NCBI GenBank assembly: GCA_022605955.1
Contig: JAKCOZ010000015.1
Coordinates: forward strand, 12,219,287 to 12,283,286
Direction: 5' to 3'
Length of the DNA: 64,000 nucleotides
From: Rallus limicola
Taxonomy: Eukaryota; Chordata; Aves; Gruiformes; Rallidae
Below are positions 1 through 11,000 of this stretch, piece by piece; the first letter of the stretch is position 1; every line of letters begins with the position of its first letter. The notes below the pieces were generated by a model. The model had not been told where the DNA came from, made no database searches, and was given only the letters and a program-made list of their open reading frames with translations. The translations under genes were made by a program, and so were the position numbers.

Positions 1-1144
1 GACACCACTGGTTTGCAGCGCACCTGCACCAGTCCAGCCTCTGCCAGATGCTCATGGTGGTTAGCAGTTGGGGTGAGCCCCACAAGGTACCCCTCTTAGC
101 AGCTGGGTAACACCCAGGGGCTCTCAGGCTGAGTAGGCACCAGCATGAGATGAGTCGGTGTGTGCTCAGCCCAGAGGGCTGGCCAGAACGAAGAGTCAGG
201 GTGCCCAGGGCTACAGCTTAGACTGCTGGGGGTCTTGCCCACCCCTGTAACCACAGAGTGAGTGTCCTGGTTCTGGCCAGGCGTGTGGTGCTCAGCCACT
301 GTTTGGGGATGAGCCACCGCAGTGATCTATGCCTTGCCAGCCTCCTCTCCAGCAGCAGGGAGAGGAAATAATGCCAACTCTGTTCTTCCTCCCAGGGATG
401 GCCAGGAACTGACCCCCAGCAGCCAAAATTAGCCAAGGGTGATGATTCACCCAGCACATCATGCAGCACCGCAGACCCACATGCCAACACGTCATTGCCT
501 GTCCAGGGGTCGTGGCCTGGCTTCAGCTGGGCATGTGTTGGGCACGGGGATGGGGCATTGGGGTCCCTGGGGGGTGAGGACCCCCAGCCAGCGCTGGAGG
601 CAACGAGCAGCTGAGAAGGGCATCCCAGCTTAGGGTAAGGGAGCATGCTTGGCCCAAGAGCTGGCCCCAGACTCCATGGGCATCTCCAGCAGTGCACCAA
701 GAAGCATCTTCCCATGAACGCAGCTTTAATATCATGGGCCTTCCCCCACATTGGTACACATATACATTCACTGTATACAGACATACACAGAGAGCAGTGC
801 TATGTATGGGTGCCAGAAAGCACACACAGCAGCCCCCAGACCCCCAAGCAGTGGGCGGGCATGTCCCTGCTTGGGCCTGGGGCTGGGGAGTTACAGGAGC
901 TGTGGACCCCGGGAGCCAACGTTGCTTTCATGAAGCCTTCGACAGTGAGCATAGGCGAGCAGGAACCTCCTCTAACATAGCACCATCCACAGGGTTTCCC
1001 CAATGGGCTGAGGGGTGCAGGCAAGCCCCCCTGGATTAAAGACAAATGTGCTGCTGGCAGGAGTGTCAGACAGAGGGTAGAGCACAGAGAAAGTCTCCGG
1101 CCTCACCCCAGGTCTTTGCCAAACCATTGCAGCCGCAAAAGGGG
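1..1144. other. Flank downstream of COL7A1; no gene recognised
   Basis: No reading frame here resembles a known protein on either strand, and I see no convincing exon with paired splice sites. In mammals UCN2 and PFKFB4 lie on this side of COL7A1, but nothing here resembles a urocortin peptide. A minus-strand ATTAAA hexamer at about 727-732 could serve as a more distal alternative poly(A) signal for COL7A1. That is a guess from the hexamer alone. Confidence 0.5.
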
Positions 1145-1162
1145 AACTGGGCCCCAGTTGAG

Positions 1163-1510
1163 GTTAAGGTGAAATTTATTCAGACGGAGGTGGTTGCAGG
1201 GTGAGGGTGAGGGATGCTGTGCAGGGAGGCACCGCCTGGCTCAGGGACATGGGCAGCTCGGGGAGTGGGGAGCACGGGGGAAATGGGGGGTCTGTAGGGG
1301 GACAGGGAAGGGGATGATGGTGTTAGATGAGGAGAGGGGAGCCCAACCATGCCAAGTCCCAGGTCTGCTGATGGGCCACTAGGGAGAGGGCACAGGGCCA
1401 AGCAAATAAGTTAAAAATCAAACTGGGAACAGCCCAGGAGACCTGCAGGCGGGAAAGGGGGCTAAGAGCATTGTGGGCTGGGGGTGGTTTGATATAGATT
1501 TCACCTTAAC
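1163..1510. repeat. 13-bp perfect inverted repeat within COL7A1 3' UTR
   Basis: GTTAAGGTGAAAT at 1163-1175 is the exact reverse complement of ATTTCACCTTAAC at 1498-1510. In the transcript the arms are about 320 nt apart. The distal arm starts at the last base of the AAUAAA signal. Confidence 0.85.
1175..1180 (-). terminator. COL7A1: COL7A1 poly(A) signal AATAAA
   Basis: Minus-strand AATAAA lies about 0.5 kb beyond the COL7A1 stop codon, with no other canonical hexamer between. Its last base overlaps the distal arm of a 13-bp inverted repeat. Confidence 0.8.
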
Positions 1511-1686
1511 GGGTAATAAAATCGATATGAAACGAGCAGCAAAAATACACGTTAGAAATAGCACCAGGTTCCTGCTGGGGGCTGGCAGGCATGCAGCCCT
1601 CACCACCACGGGCAGCTCAGCCCTGGCTGGGGCAGCAGCCAGGCCCCGCTACCGGGCAGCCCTGCCCGCCGAGACACTGCCTGCGC

Positions 1687-2056
1687 CTACGCCTTCGGCT
1701 GCCCTCCCGCCTTGCCACCAGTGAGCCCAGGGGCACCTGCGGAGAGAAGCGAGACAGTGTCGGAGCCAGGCTGGGAGAGACCAGCATCGTACCCCGGCTC
1801 TGCGCCAGGCAAGCGGCACCACGGGGGGAATGCTGCCGGACCTGCCGCTGCCATGGCCATGCCACGCCATGCCTACCTGCCCCTGGGTGCTGCTCGCAGT
1901 GCAGCTCGCACTCCTCCTTGCTCTCAAAGCGGTTGAGGTTGCCCCGGCAGCCGCTGTAGATGAAGGGCCGGCACTCCTTGACTCTTTGGTTGTAGTACCA
2001 CCGCAGTGTGTAGCGCTGGCAGTCCCCCTCGTCCAGAGGCAGGCTGCAGGGAGCAG
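1687..2056 (-). other. COL7A1: COL7A1 exons 116-117: Kunitz domain and C-terminus
   Basis: Exon 116 (1877-2056) encodes a Kunitz/BPTI fold with six cysteines in the expected spacing: PCSL, GDCQR, KECRP, SGCRG, EECEL and LHCEQ. The RWYYN and FIYSGC stretches are typical of the family. The residue after the second Cys, the P1 inhibitory position in BPTI, is Gln rather than Lys or Arg, so trypsin inhibition is unlikely; human collagen VII has Thr there. Exon 117 (coding 1687-1736) adds a short Gly-rich tail ending GGQPKA and the stop. BPTI-type cleavage control and protein partners cannot be read from sequence. Confidence 0.95.
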
Positions 2057-5000
2057 CTGCAGGGGGCAAACAGTGATGGTGAGGGGCGGGCAGGAGCCAG
2101 CAGCATGCCAACAGTGGAGGCAAAGGAGGAGAAACCCCAGAGAGGAAGGCAGAGGATGGCTCCCAGCTGAGCACAGGCAGCGTTTGGCTGAAGGAGACAT
2201 CTCTGTGCTCTGCCTGAGTGCTGGAAGCTAGGGCAGGAGGTGAGGTTCTGGGCAGGCTGTCTCCGCACAGCAGCTCCCACCAAAGACTGGGATAAAGCTG
2301 AGAGGGAGGTGACCTGGGGACATGATGGCAAAAACGTCCCTTGGAAGAGTATTGGAGAAACCCTCTACATGCTGCTGCTGCTGAGGCTTCTCTGGTCTCC
2401 TGGGGATTTTGGGATGCCCTTCCGCAGCTCATGACCAGGAGCACTGGAAACCTGTCAGAGGTAGCAGGTCCCACCGGCCCAGCAAACCACCCAACACTAC
2501 TGGTGACAGCTTTGGTGGGGGGGACAGGCAGTGAATGCTGCATGGCATGCACAGCAGTGCTGTGGCTGGGAACACACACCCTGCCTGGGTGCCATGGAGG
2601 GCTGCAAATCCCAAATGCCCCCAGCCAGAGGCTGCAGGGACCCAGTGCCAGGCAGGATGCAGAAGCATCACCCCCACAAAGCCCATGCAGCCCCACAGCT
2701 TCTCCCAGCGGCTCAAACCTCGGTGCCAAGTGGGTGTAGGGAACCTCACCACCTATCGTGTGCTGCTCCGAGCTGTCCATCTCTGGGACCTCACTGTAGT
2801 CCTCCTCCTCCTCCTCGTCCCCATACATGCTCTCATACTCGAGGTCATCGGTGTCAACCATGACCTGCCTGTCCTGCCCTGGGAGACAGTGCTGAGCATG
2901 AGCATCCCTCCCCATCCACTCCCTCTTGCTCCCTCCCCCCACAGCCCTGGCTCTGCAACCCCCTGCACACACCACACACCCCTCCAAATACTCTCTTGCT
3001 GCCCTCTCCCATTCCCACTCCTTAATTAAAGCCCCATGGGACCAGTGGCACGGCCACTGGTGGGTTATCCATCCATGCCCACAAGCTGAGGGCAGGGACA
3101 TGGCCAGCCACACAATGGAGCAGGGGAAAAGGGTGATGGGAACTGAAAGTACAGGGATGATACTCACCCTCCTCTTCCTCAGCATGTGATAACTTGAGCA
3201 CAGGGACTTCATGAGTGCTGTCAGCAGGGAACGGCTGTGGGACGAAGGGCCCTGAGAGGAGAAGGACATGGTGCAGTCATCAGGAAGGAGTAAAGAGGGT
3301 CCGGGGCATTTCCACCCTGCGTCCCAGGGAAACCACCCCTTGCAAGTGGGGAACAGCCTAGCACTGCCCCGGCACTGCTGCAGCCTGCCAGGGTACATGA
3401 CCAGGGGTGGGGGACCTGGGGACACCCCATCCTATCTCTGCACTGCAGACCAGGGCTGCTGGGGGCTCTTGGAGCAGGGACAGCCAGGAATGGCTGCTGC
3501 CCCAGCACCTGCTGGGAGCCTCGCAGAATGGGGATGGGGGAGACAAGTGGCACAGGGAGGCACATGTGCCCATGGGGCCAGATCTTGTGGGTGCTCCAGC
3601 TCCATCACCTGTTTGGCCGTGCTCCCTCTCCTGGCGGACGATTCTTCCTCCTCCCTGCGCAGAGTGGAGGCTGCTCCTGGCTTGACTCCCCCAGCCTCCT
3701 TGGAGAGAAAGCACCCACCTCATCCCAGCCCACTTCTTGTCCCCAACCCTCCAGCCCACTCCTCCAGCCCACCGTCCCCTCCAGCAGCCCTGGCCCCTGC
3801 AAGCCAGCCTGTCCTGGCTCTGGCACTGGGCTGGGCGCAGTTCCCATGGTCCATTCCTGATTGCACAGACCCTGGAAGCACTCAGGCCCAACTGGCACCA
3901 TCCCAAGCCAGCTCTCCCTGGGGAACCCTGCTGCACTATCACCATCCCCTCCTCCCTGTGCACTGTCCTATGTTAATGCTAACCCTGACCGAGATGGTCC
4001 CAGAGGGTGCCAGCTGCCTCCAGCCCCTCCCCCAAACCATCAGACCCCTTCAAGTGCCATATGTGCAGGGCAAGGGCAAAGGGACAGGAAGGGAAAGCTG
4101 CAACCTGAGTGCTCACGTGAATCCACGCGCCGTGGGAAGTGGCCACCGCAGGCTGTAGGAGAGATGGGGTGGGGGTGGGGGGTCAGGGGCAGTGTGGGCC
4201 AGGCCCCCAGCCGCAGGGCAGTGTGGTGGGGGTATGCTCACCACAGTGCTGGCTCATCTCCTGCCTGACGAAGGTGCGTATCTCCTCTTCCTGCCGGGCA
4301 CAAGAAAGGGAGAAGGACCCACCGCAAAAGGGGACGGTGTAATTAGGGAGGAGGAAAAACCCTTTCCCCAGGCTCACAGGCTGGACCAAGCCCTTTCATC
4401 AGCAGCAGTGGGATGGATCCAGCACCCCCTCTCCCACCCTGGTGACCTCAGTACCACAGTCCATATCAGCTCCCTCCTGGCTCCTTACCGTCATCCCAGG
4501 CTCCCCCTTCTCTCCACGGAGCCCATGGGTGCCTGGACTGCCCTAGGGACAAGCAGAGGGGAGTTGGGGGGCTGGCCTTGGCTGGGGGTTACCCACCAGG
4601 GCTCAGAACTTGGTCACCCACCTGCTCTCCTCTCTCACCAGGGATGCCTGGCACACCACGGGCCCCCGGCACCGACTGTCCGGGGGGGCCTCTCTCCCCC
4701 TGCAAAGGACGAGTGCTCAGGGTATGTGTGGCAGCTGAGGAGCCTCTCTGCCCTCCCCAGTGCCACTGATGTGCTGCTTTCCCCACCCCTGCAGCTCGGG
4801 GACACCTGCACAGGTGGGGATGGGAACAGGGATGGGTCCCAACCCCCCAGGCTCCCACATCCCCTAGGCAGGGGGACTCAAGGAAGGAGCCCAAAGCTAG
4901 TGAGCAGGCAGGGAAGACACAGAGCTGGGACATGGCTTCTGATGCCACCAACCCTTCATGCGCTCAAGGGCAGGGCTTCTCCTCCCCTCATTGGCACCCT

Positions 5001-8000
5001 GGAGGAGGGACCACCCACCCATGGTTGGGACTCACCTTCTGGCCCTGCATGCCCTCGGGACCTCGTGGACCAACGTTTCCTGGGGGTCCCGGGGGACCAG
5101 GAGAACCATCGCTGCCTCGTGGACCAGGGCCACCGATAATGCCTGGAGCGCCCTGCAGAAGAGCAGAGGGTGAGACTTGGAGAGTGTCGGAGTCCCCTGA
5201 CCCCAGAGCAGGTCCCATGGACATCCTCTGACTCCACAGCTCCACATCCCTGAAGCACCAGCACTGGTGTCTTCTTGTAAAGAGTGGGGATTAATTGTCA
5301 CTCATTAGGTTAGTGACATAATTTAGAGTAGTGCTGGACAGCTCTTCTGGGAGCGTTGGGATCCTCCTGTAGGTCAGACCAAGGCCTGATGCTGGTGACA
5401 GCAATGGGTGCAATGCACACCATCACTGCACGGCCTGCTCACCCGCTCTCCTTTCTCTCCCTGGTCTCCTTTGGCTCCCTGCTGCCCGTCGAATCCCCGG
5501 TCACCCTGTGAAAAGGAAGGGGCAGGCAGTGGGGGGGCAGGCAGTGGGGGGGGCAGGTAGCGAGGGGTGGGGCAGGTAGTGCCAGCAGAGCTTTTCCCAG
5601 CACTGCCCTGACCTACCTTGGGTCCCATGAGCCCCTCCTTCCCAGGGATGCCCGGTGGTCCCAACAGACCCAGCTCTCCCTGCGGGACAAAGCAGATGTC
5701 CGTCAGGCACCAGCTGCGCGCCCGCGTCCCAGCCCAGCCCCAGCGCAGTGCTCACCGGCTCGCCTTTCCTCCCTGGCAGCCCTGAGCGCCCCGGGATCCC
5801 TGGCTCTCCCTATAGCAGGCAGGAGAGAGGCAGGGGGGTCAGGTCTGTACCCTGCAATGCTCACCCCAGAGCCGCAGGCAGAGGACACCCCGTGCCCCTG
5901 CCATGAGGCTGAGCTCTGTCCTCAGCCGTCTCCCTGCTCTGCCCGGCTGGTGGAGGGGATCCAAAGAGCCGCAGCCTCCAGGCACCATCCGGGCTCCTGC
6001 AGCACCCCATGGGCACCCACTCACCTTCTCGCCCTTGTCCCCATCAAGGCCGCAGGCACCTTTCATGCCCCGGTCACCCTGCAAGGATGAGAAGGGCAGT
6101 CAAAGCCATGACATGCTGGCACGGGTCCTGCCCAGGGGAGCACCACCAGGCAGAGGGACAGACCCACCTTGGGGCCACGCATGCCCAGGGGTCCCATGTC
6201 CCCCTTCTCTCCGCGGGCTCCAGGGATCCCATCACGGCCGGGCTGGCCCTGTGGGACAGCACACAGTGTGTCAGGGTCCACTCCTGCCCCGCAGCGGGGT
6301 AGCAGCGGCACTGAGACACGGCTCCTCACCGGCTCGCCAGGCTCTCCCGATGCTCCAACCTCTCCCTGGAGAAGGCAAAGGCATCAGTCAGGGCCGAAGG
6401 GGGTCAGTGCCCCCAGCAACCCCCCAGCACCCCTGGCAGCAAAGGGTGCCCAGGTCCTCACCTTCTGCCCGCCAGGGCCACGTGCCCCGGGGAAGCCTGT
6501 GGAGCCCTTCTCCCCTTGCTCGCCTCTCGCCCCCTGCAAGCAGAAACCGAGATCAACACAGGGCAGGAGGAAAAGCTCCAGCCATGGCAGAGCTGAGGTA
6601 CTGCCAGGATGGACTCTGAGGCCAGCTCTGGCAGGTCCCCTTGTCAGGGTACCAAGTACTGTGCCAGGATGCCCACAAACACCTCCAAATGGGGCACCGG
6701 AATGCCACTAAGCCCTGTTCCTGCTGTCCATCACCACATTTGCAGCCCTCCATGGCCCCCAACCCAGCTACTCCCCCAGCCCTTCACAAGCCTCCCCAGC
6801 CCCTTACCTTCTCTCCAGGCATGCCTTGCTCCCCCTTGTCCCCCTTGTCCCCTTCTGTTCCCTTCAGGCCACGCTCTCCCTGAAAAGGGGGAAATACAGG
6901 GAGGAGTCAGGGGAGATGCTCAGACGCACATTTGGGTGGGGAGGAAAGACACCCCCTCCTGGGGCAGGGACATGGGTGCTCATAGGGTGGCTGAAGGAGA
7001 GGGGACAACATGCTCTGTGAGGGAGGGTGCCCTCAACAGCAAGAAGCATCCCTCAGCTCTTCTGGTGGGCAAAGACAGAGAGGAGGTTGTTCTGTGATGC
7101 TCAGTGAAGTGGGGTGTAGAACCAACCCCATAGGTCTGGGAGCTGCCCGGGGCCAGGAGCAGGGCAGGCAGGGCCTTGGGGAGGGGGCTGTGCAGCAGAG
7201 CCCCTGCCCATCAGGACAAGTAGGGTGATGCAGAGGAGAACAGGGAGGACAGGGAGGACAGCGACAGCACTTACCGGCTCCCCCTTACTGCCCCGTACTC
7301 CAGCAGGTCCCTCCAGCACCACAGTATCACCCTGCACACCCGAAGGAGAGAGGTGGGAATGAGTGGGGGTCAGTACTGATCCCCTCCCTCCCACTGCCCC
7401 CTGCTCTGGGGTCTCACCTTGTCTCCTTTGGGTCCTGGGGCCCCACTGTCTCCCTGCAAGGAAGCAGAGATGATGAGACACCGCAAAGAATGTGCGGTGG
7501 GGAGTGGGCACTCCTTGGAGACCCCGATCCCTGGAGGTACATCATTTGCACCTCCTGGCTCCCCCTTACCTTATCACCACGCTCTCCCCGGTTCCCAGGC
7601 AAGCCCTGTGGGAGAGAGGAGAAGGGTGGTCAGGAAGGGACCTGGCTGGGGTTGCAGCGGGAGATTGGGGTATTTACCGCCGGCCCACGATCCCCTTCTG
7701 GCCCCGGGCGCCCATCTTCACCCTGTGTGAAGAAAGGGATAGGAAAAGGTCTAGGACAGGGGCACCCCTGGCATCTCACCACCCCAGGGACAGGCATGGT
7801 GCTGGCTCTCTGTCTCCTTGGGGTTGTGCCATGGGATTTCCTGTCTCTGGTGGCAGGGACACCAGGGAGATGTAATGGGGACCATGGTGGCACCTACCCG
7901 TGGCCCTGGGTCTCCACGCTCACCTCTGGCTCCTGGCAGCCCAGCCCCTGGAACACCCTGCCAGGGGAAAGGCAAGAGCTTGTCCCTGTCCTTGCTGCCC

Positions 8001-11000
8001 ACTGCTCCTCCCAGCCATGCCATGTCCCCCACCATGCCAGGGGCACCCCCAGCCCCTTAACACTGGCCTGGGTGCCTGGCACAGAGCAGGCTCCCATGTG
8101 CGACCATCCAGAGCAGTTCTAGCATCACCCAGGGGGTGACTACAGCAAGAACACCCCACAAGAAGAGCAGCCCCACACCCCTCATGCTGTCCTCTGTCCT
8201 ACCTTGTCACCCTTCGGGCCAGAGGCCCCTTGTATGCCCTAAAAGAAAGGAGAGGGGTGAGTGAGCCACAAGAGGAACGTGATGCTGGGCACCCCACAAA
8301 GCATCCCTGGGGCTCCCAGAGCAGCTCCCACCCTGAGCTGGAGCCCCCTGCAAACCCCAACCCCAGGGGCTGGGAAGGTCCCCATCACCCCGCCAGGCTG
8401 GCAGAGGAGCCAGGGCAGGGCCTGCACCCTGACAGGGGTGCTGCAGCATGAAGCCCCATACTTACGGCCGGCCCTGGGGGCCCTGCAGGTCCTGGTGGTC
8501 CGGAGGTGCCGTCTCTCCCAGGAAAGCCAATCAGACCCTGGCAGGGAAACACGGATGAGCAGGAAAGGACCACATCCAGGGGTCGGTGGGGCTTGCAGGG
8601 ACACTTCTGGTGCTGCCTGAAGGTCCAGAGTCACCCGCACCAGCAAAATCGAGCACTGGCTATAGCCTTTACCCTCTCTCCTGGGGAACCTGGGGGGCCG
8701 GGTTGCCCATTGTCCCCTCTCAGGCCGGGCTGTCCTGGTGTCCCAGCAATGCCTGCTAAGCCTGGAGGTCCCGGTGGTCCTGGCAAGCCAATGTCACCCT
8801 GGAGCAGAGAGGAAAAGAGATTGGGCCAGTGAAAACAGCCCCTTGGGAGCATGCTTCTCCCTTGGCGAGCCAAGCTGGAGCAGCACCTGCACACTGGGGA
8901 CACAGTGAGCCAGGGGGACAAGGATTACCTTTAAGCCTGGAGGCCCATCCTGTCCCCGAGGTCCCTGGACACCAACACCTGGTGATCCCTGTGTGGTGAC
9001 AGAGAGCACACGGTGTGTCCCCTGGCTGGCAGGCATGGAGGTGCAGGGGCACTGTGCCACCCGGAGCTGTCCCCCAGGGCTGGGACCAGGGGACACTTAC
9101 CTTCTCTCCTTTGGCTCCAGAAGATCCCTTGGCTCCCTGTGAAGACACCAAACTGCTGGGAAAGGCTGGACAGTGGGTGGCATGGGCATAAGTCCCCCCA
9201 CTGACAGCATTCACTTCCACCAGCATCCACCACCTGACCCTCCATGTGCTTCCTACTCACATCTTCCCCAGGATCTCCTGGCTCCCCAAATCGTCCCGGC
9301 TCCCCCTGGCAGGGGGAAACAAGAAAAAAGCAAGGGCAGATGACGATGCATGGGGTCAGCAGCTGCATCCACTCCCCTGCTGCTGTAGACAGCCAGCCAG
9401 GTAGCCCAGAGCCCCCATGGACCCCTCCCCACCAGCCCCTCAAGTAGGGTTCACCTTCTCGCCCTTGGGGCCTGGCAATCCTCTGTCACCCTTGGACCCC
9501 TGACAGGGGGAAAGCAGTGTTAGGGGAGGAGGCAGCCACAGGGCTGGCCAACCCCTCCAGAAAGCAGTGGGTGGTGGTAATGGTTATAAGGTTAAAGGGG
9601 GGTTGAGTGTAACAGGGTGGGGATAAAGTCGATGGGGTCAACTCACAGGTTCTCCCAGCAGAACTCCCTCCAGGAACGCTGGCTCACCCTGCAACAGCAG
9701 GCGGGTGCTCAAGCATGCCATGCCCACAGCAGATGCCAGAACCCTGTGGACCCCCTGTCCACCTCAGCCCCCATGGCTTTGGCAGGAGTGGGAGTCCCCC
9801 CATCTCACACCCCAGCTCCTTACCTTCTCGCCTTTGGCGCCAGGAGGGCCAGCGATGGCCTGGGGCACAGAGGAGAGAGGTGAGCAAGGCTGCACAGGGG
9901 ATGCTCCCCTCATCCCAGCCTGGGAAGCTCCCAGCTGCTACAGAAGCAGCTCTGCACTCACCTGCCCTGGGGCTCCGGCATCCCCCGGCTCTCCCTTGGG
10001 ACCGGCAGGGCCCGAAGGTCCTGGCATACCCTGGCACAAGCAGCACAGCCCTCAGCTGCAGACACCCCGAGCTGAGCCCCGTGGGGCTCCCGCTGGAACA
10101 GGACAGGGCGAGCAGCAACCTACCATCTTCCCAGGCATCCCTGCCTCGCCGTCCTTCCCTGGCACGCCGTCCCTGCCCGGAACGCCTGGCTTCCCACTCT
10201 CCCCCTGCAGCCAGTAAGAGCGGTGCTGGGGCGTGGGGTGCTGCAGCCCCCACGAGCAGCCCCGAGCACCCACACCGATGGCAGCTGGGCAGGGGAGGGG
10301 TGACACACTCACCACTTGTCCTGGCAGTCCGGGGACACCCGGCGGGCCCTGCAAGGGACACAAAGGGAGCAGAAATCAAGCACCAGCCTGGACACCAGAA
10401 CAGGCACAGGGCAGATTGGGGGCTGCAAGTACCTACCCCCGGGCCGGGGGGGCCGGCGGGGCCTGGCAGTCCCATGCTGCCCTGGGGACCAGGCAAACCC
10501 TGCAATGGAAAGAGCCACATCAGAGAGGGGTTGGCAGGCTGCTCTGGCACGGCTGGGACCTCAGCTGAAGCCATAGGAAGGTGTGTGGCAGCAGGGCCGG
10601 CCAGCTTTGGGGGGGTTGGATGGTTTGGGGGGGGGGATTGGGCATAAGGTGGATGATGGCAGGGAGGGCACAAGTGCTCACCCGGATTCCGGAGCCAGGT
10701 TCCCCTGGATCACCCTGCAAAGAGACCGCTGATGTCAGCCCTGCTGCCCTGACCCATCAGCCACCATGGTCACAGCCACGTCCCTGTGCCTGCCACAGGG
10801 CTGTTCCCCAGGGTCAGATGGATCCAGGACGGGGTGTTGGGGGTGGGGGAGCCCAAAGTTTCCCTCCTTCCAGCCCAAAATGCCCCAAAATGTGTCCTTC
10901 CCTCCAGCCCCCAAATCCATCAAGGCACCACTTTCCTCTGCCAGGTTGGACATGGCAGCCCCAATGGAGATGCTGATGCCATACCTTGGTCCCAGCTGGG

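Larger units (their letters stand above)
1145..1686 (-). other. COL7A1: COL7A1 3' untranslated region
   Basis: About 0.54 kb runs from the TAG stop to the expected cleavage zone (about 1145-1165). It carries one clear AATAAA and a 13-bp inverted repeat (1163-1175 with 1498-1510). The end point is inferred from hexamer spacing, not seen directly. Confidence 0.75.

Noticed and set aside
1..1144. UCN2, expected here from mammalian gene order
   Set aside because: No translation contains a urocortin-like helical peptide or an amidation signal.
1617..3425. A 602-codon open frame on the minus strand covering the Kunitz region
   Set aside because: It reads through several COL7A1 introns. Only the Kunitz part is homologous to anything, and the exon boundaries and phases show the rest is intronic.
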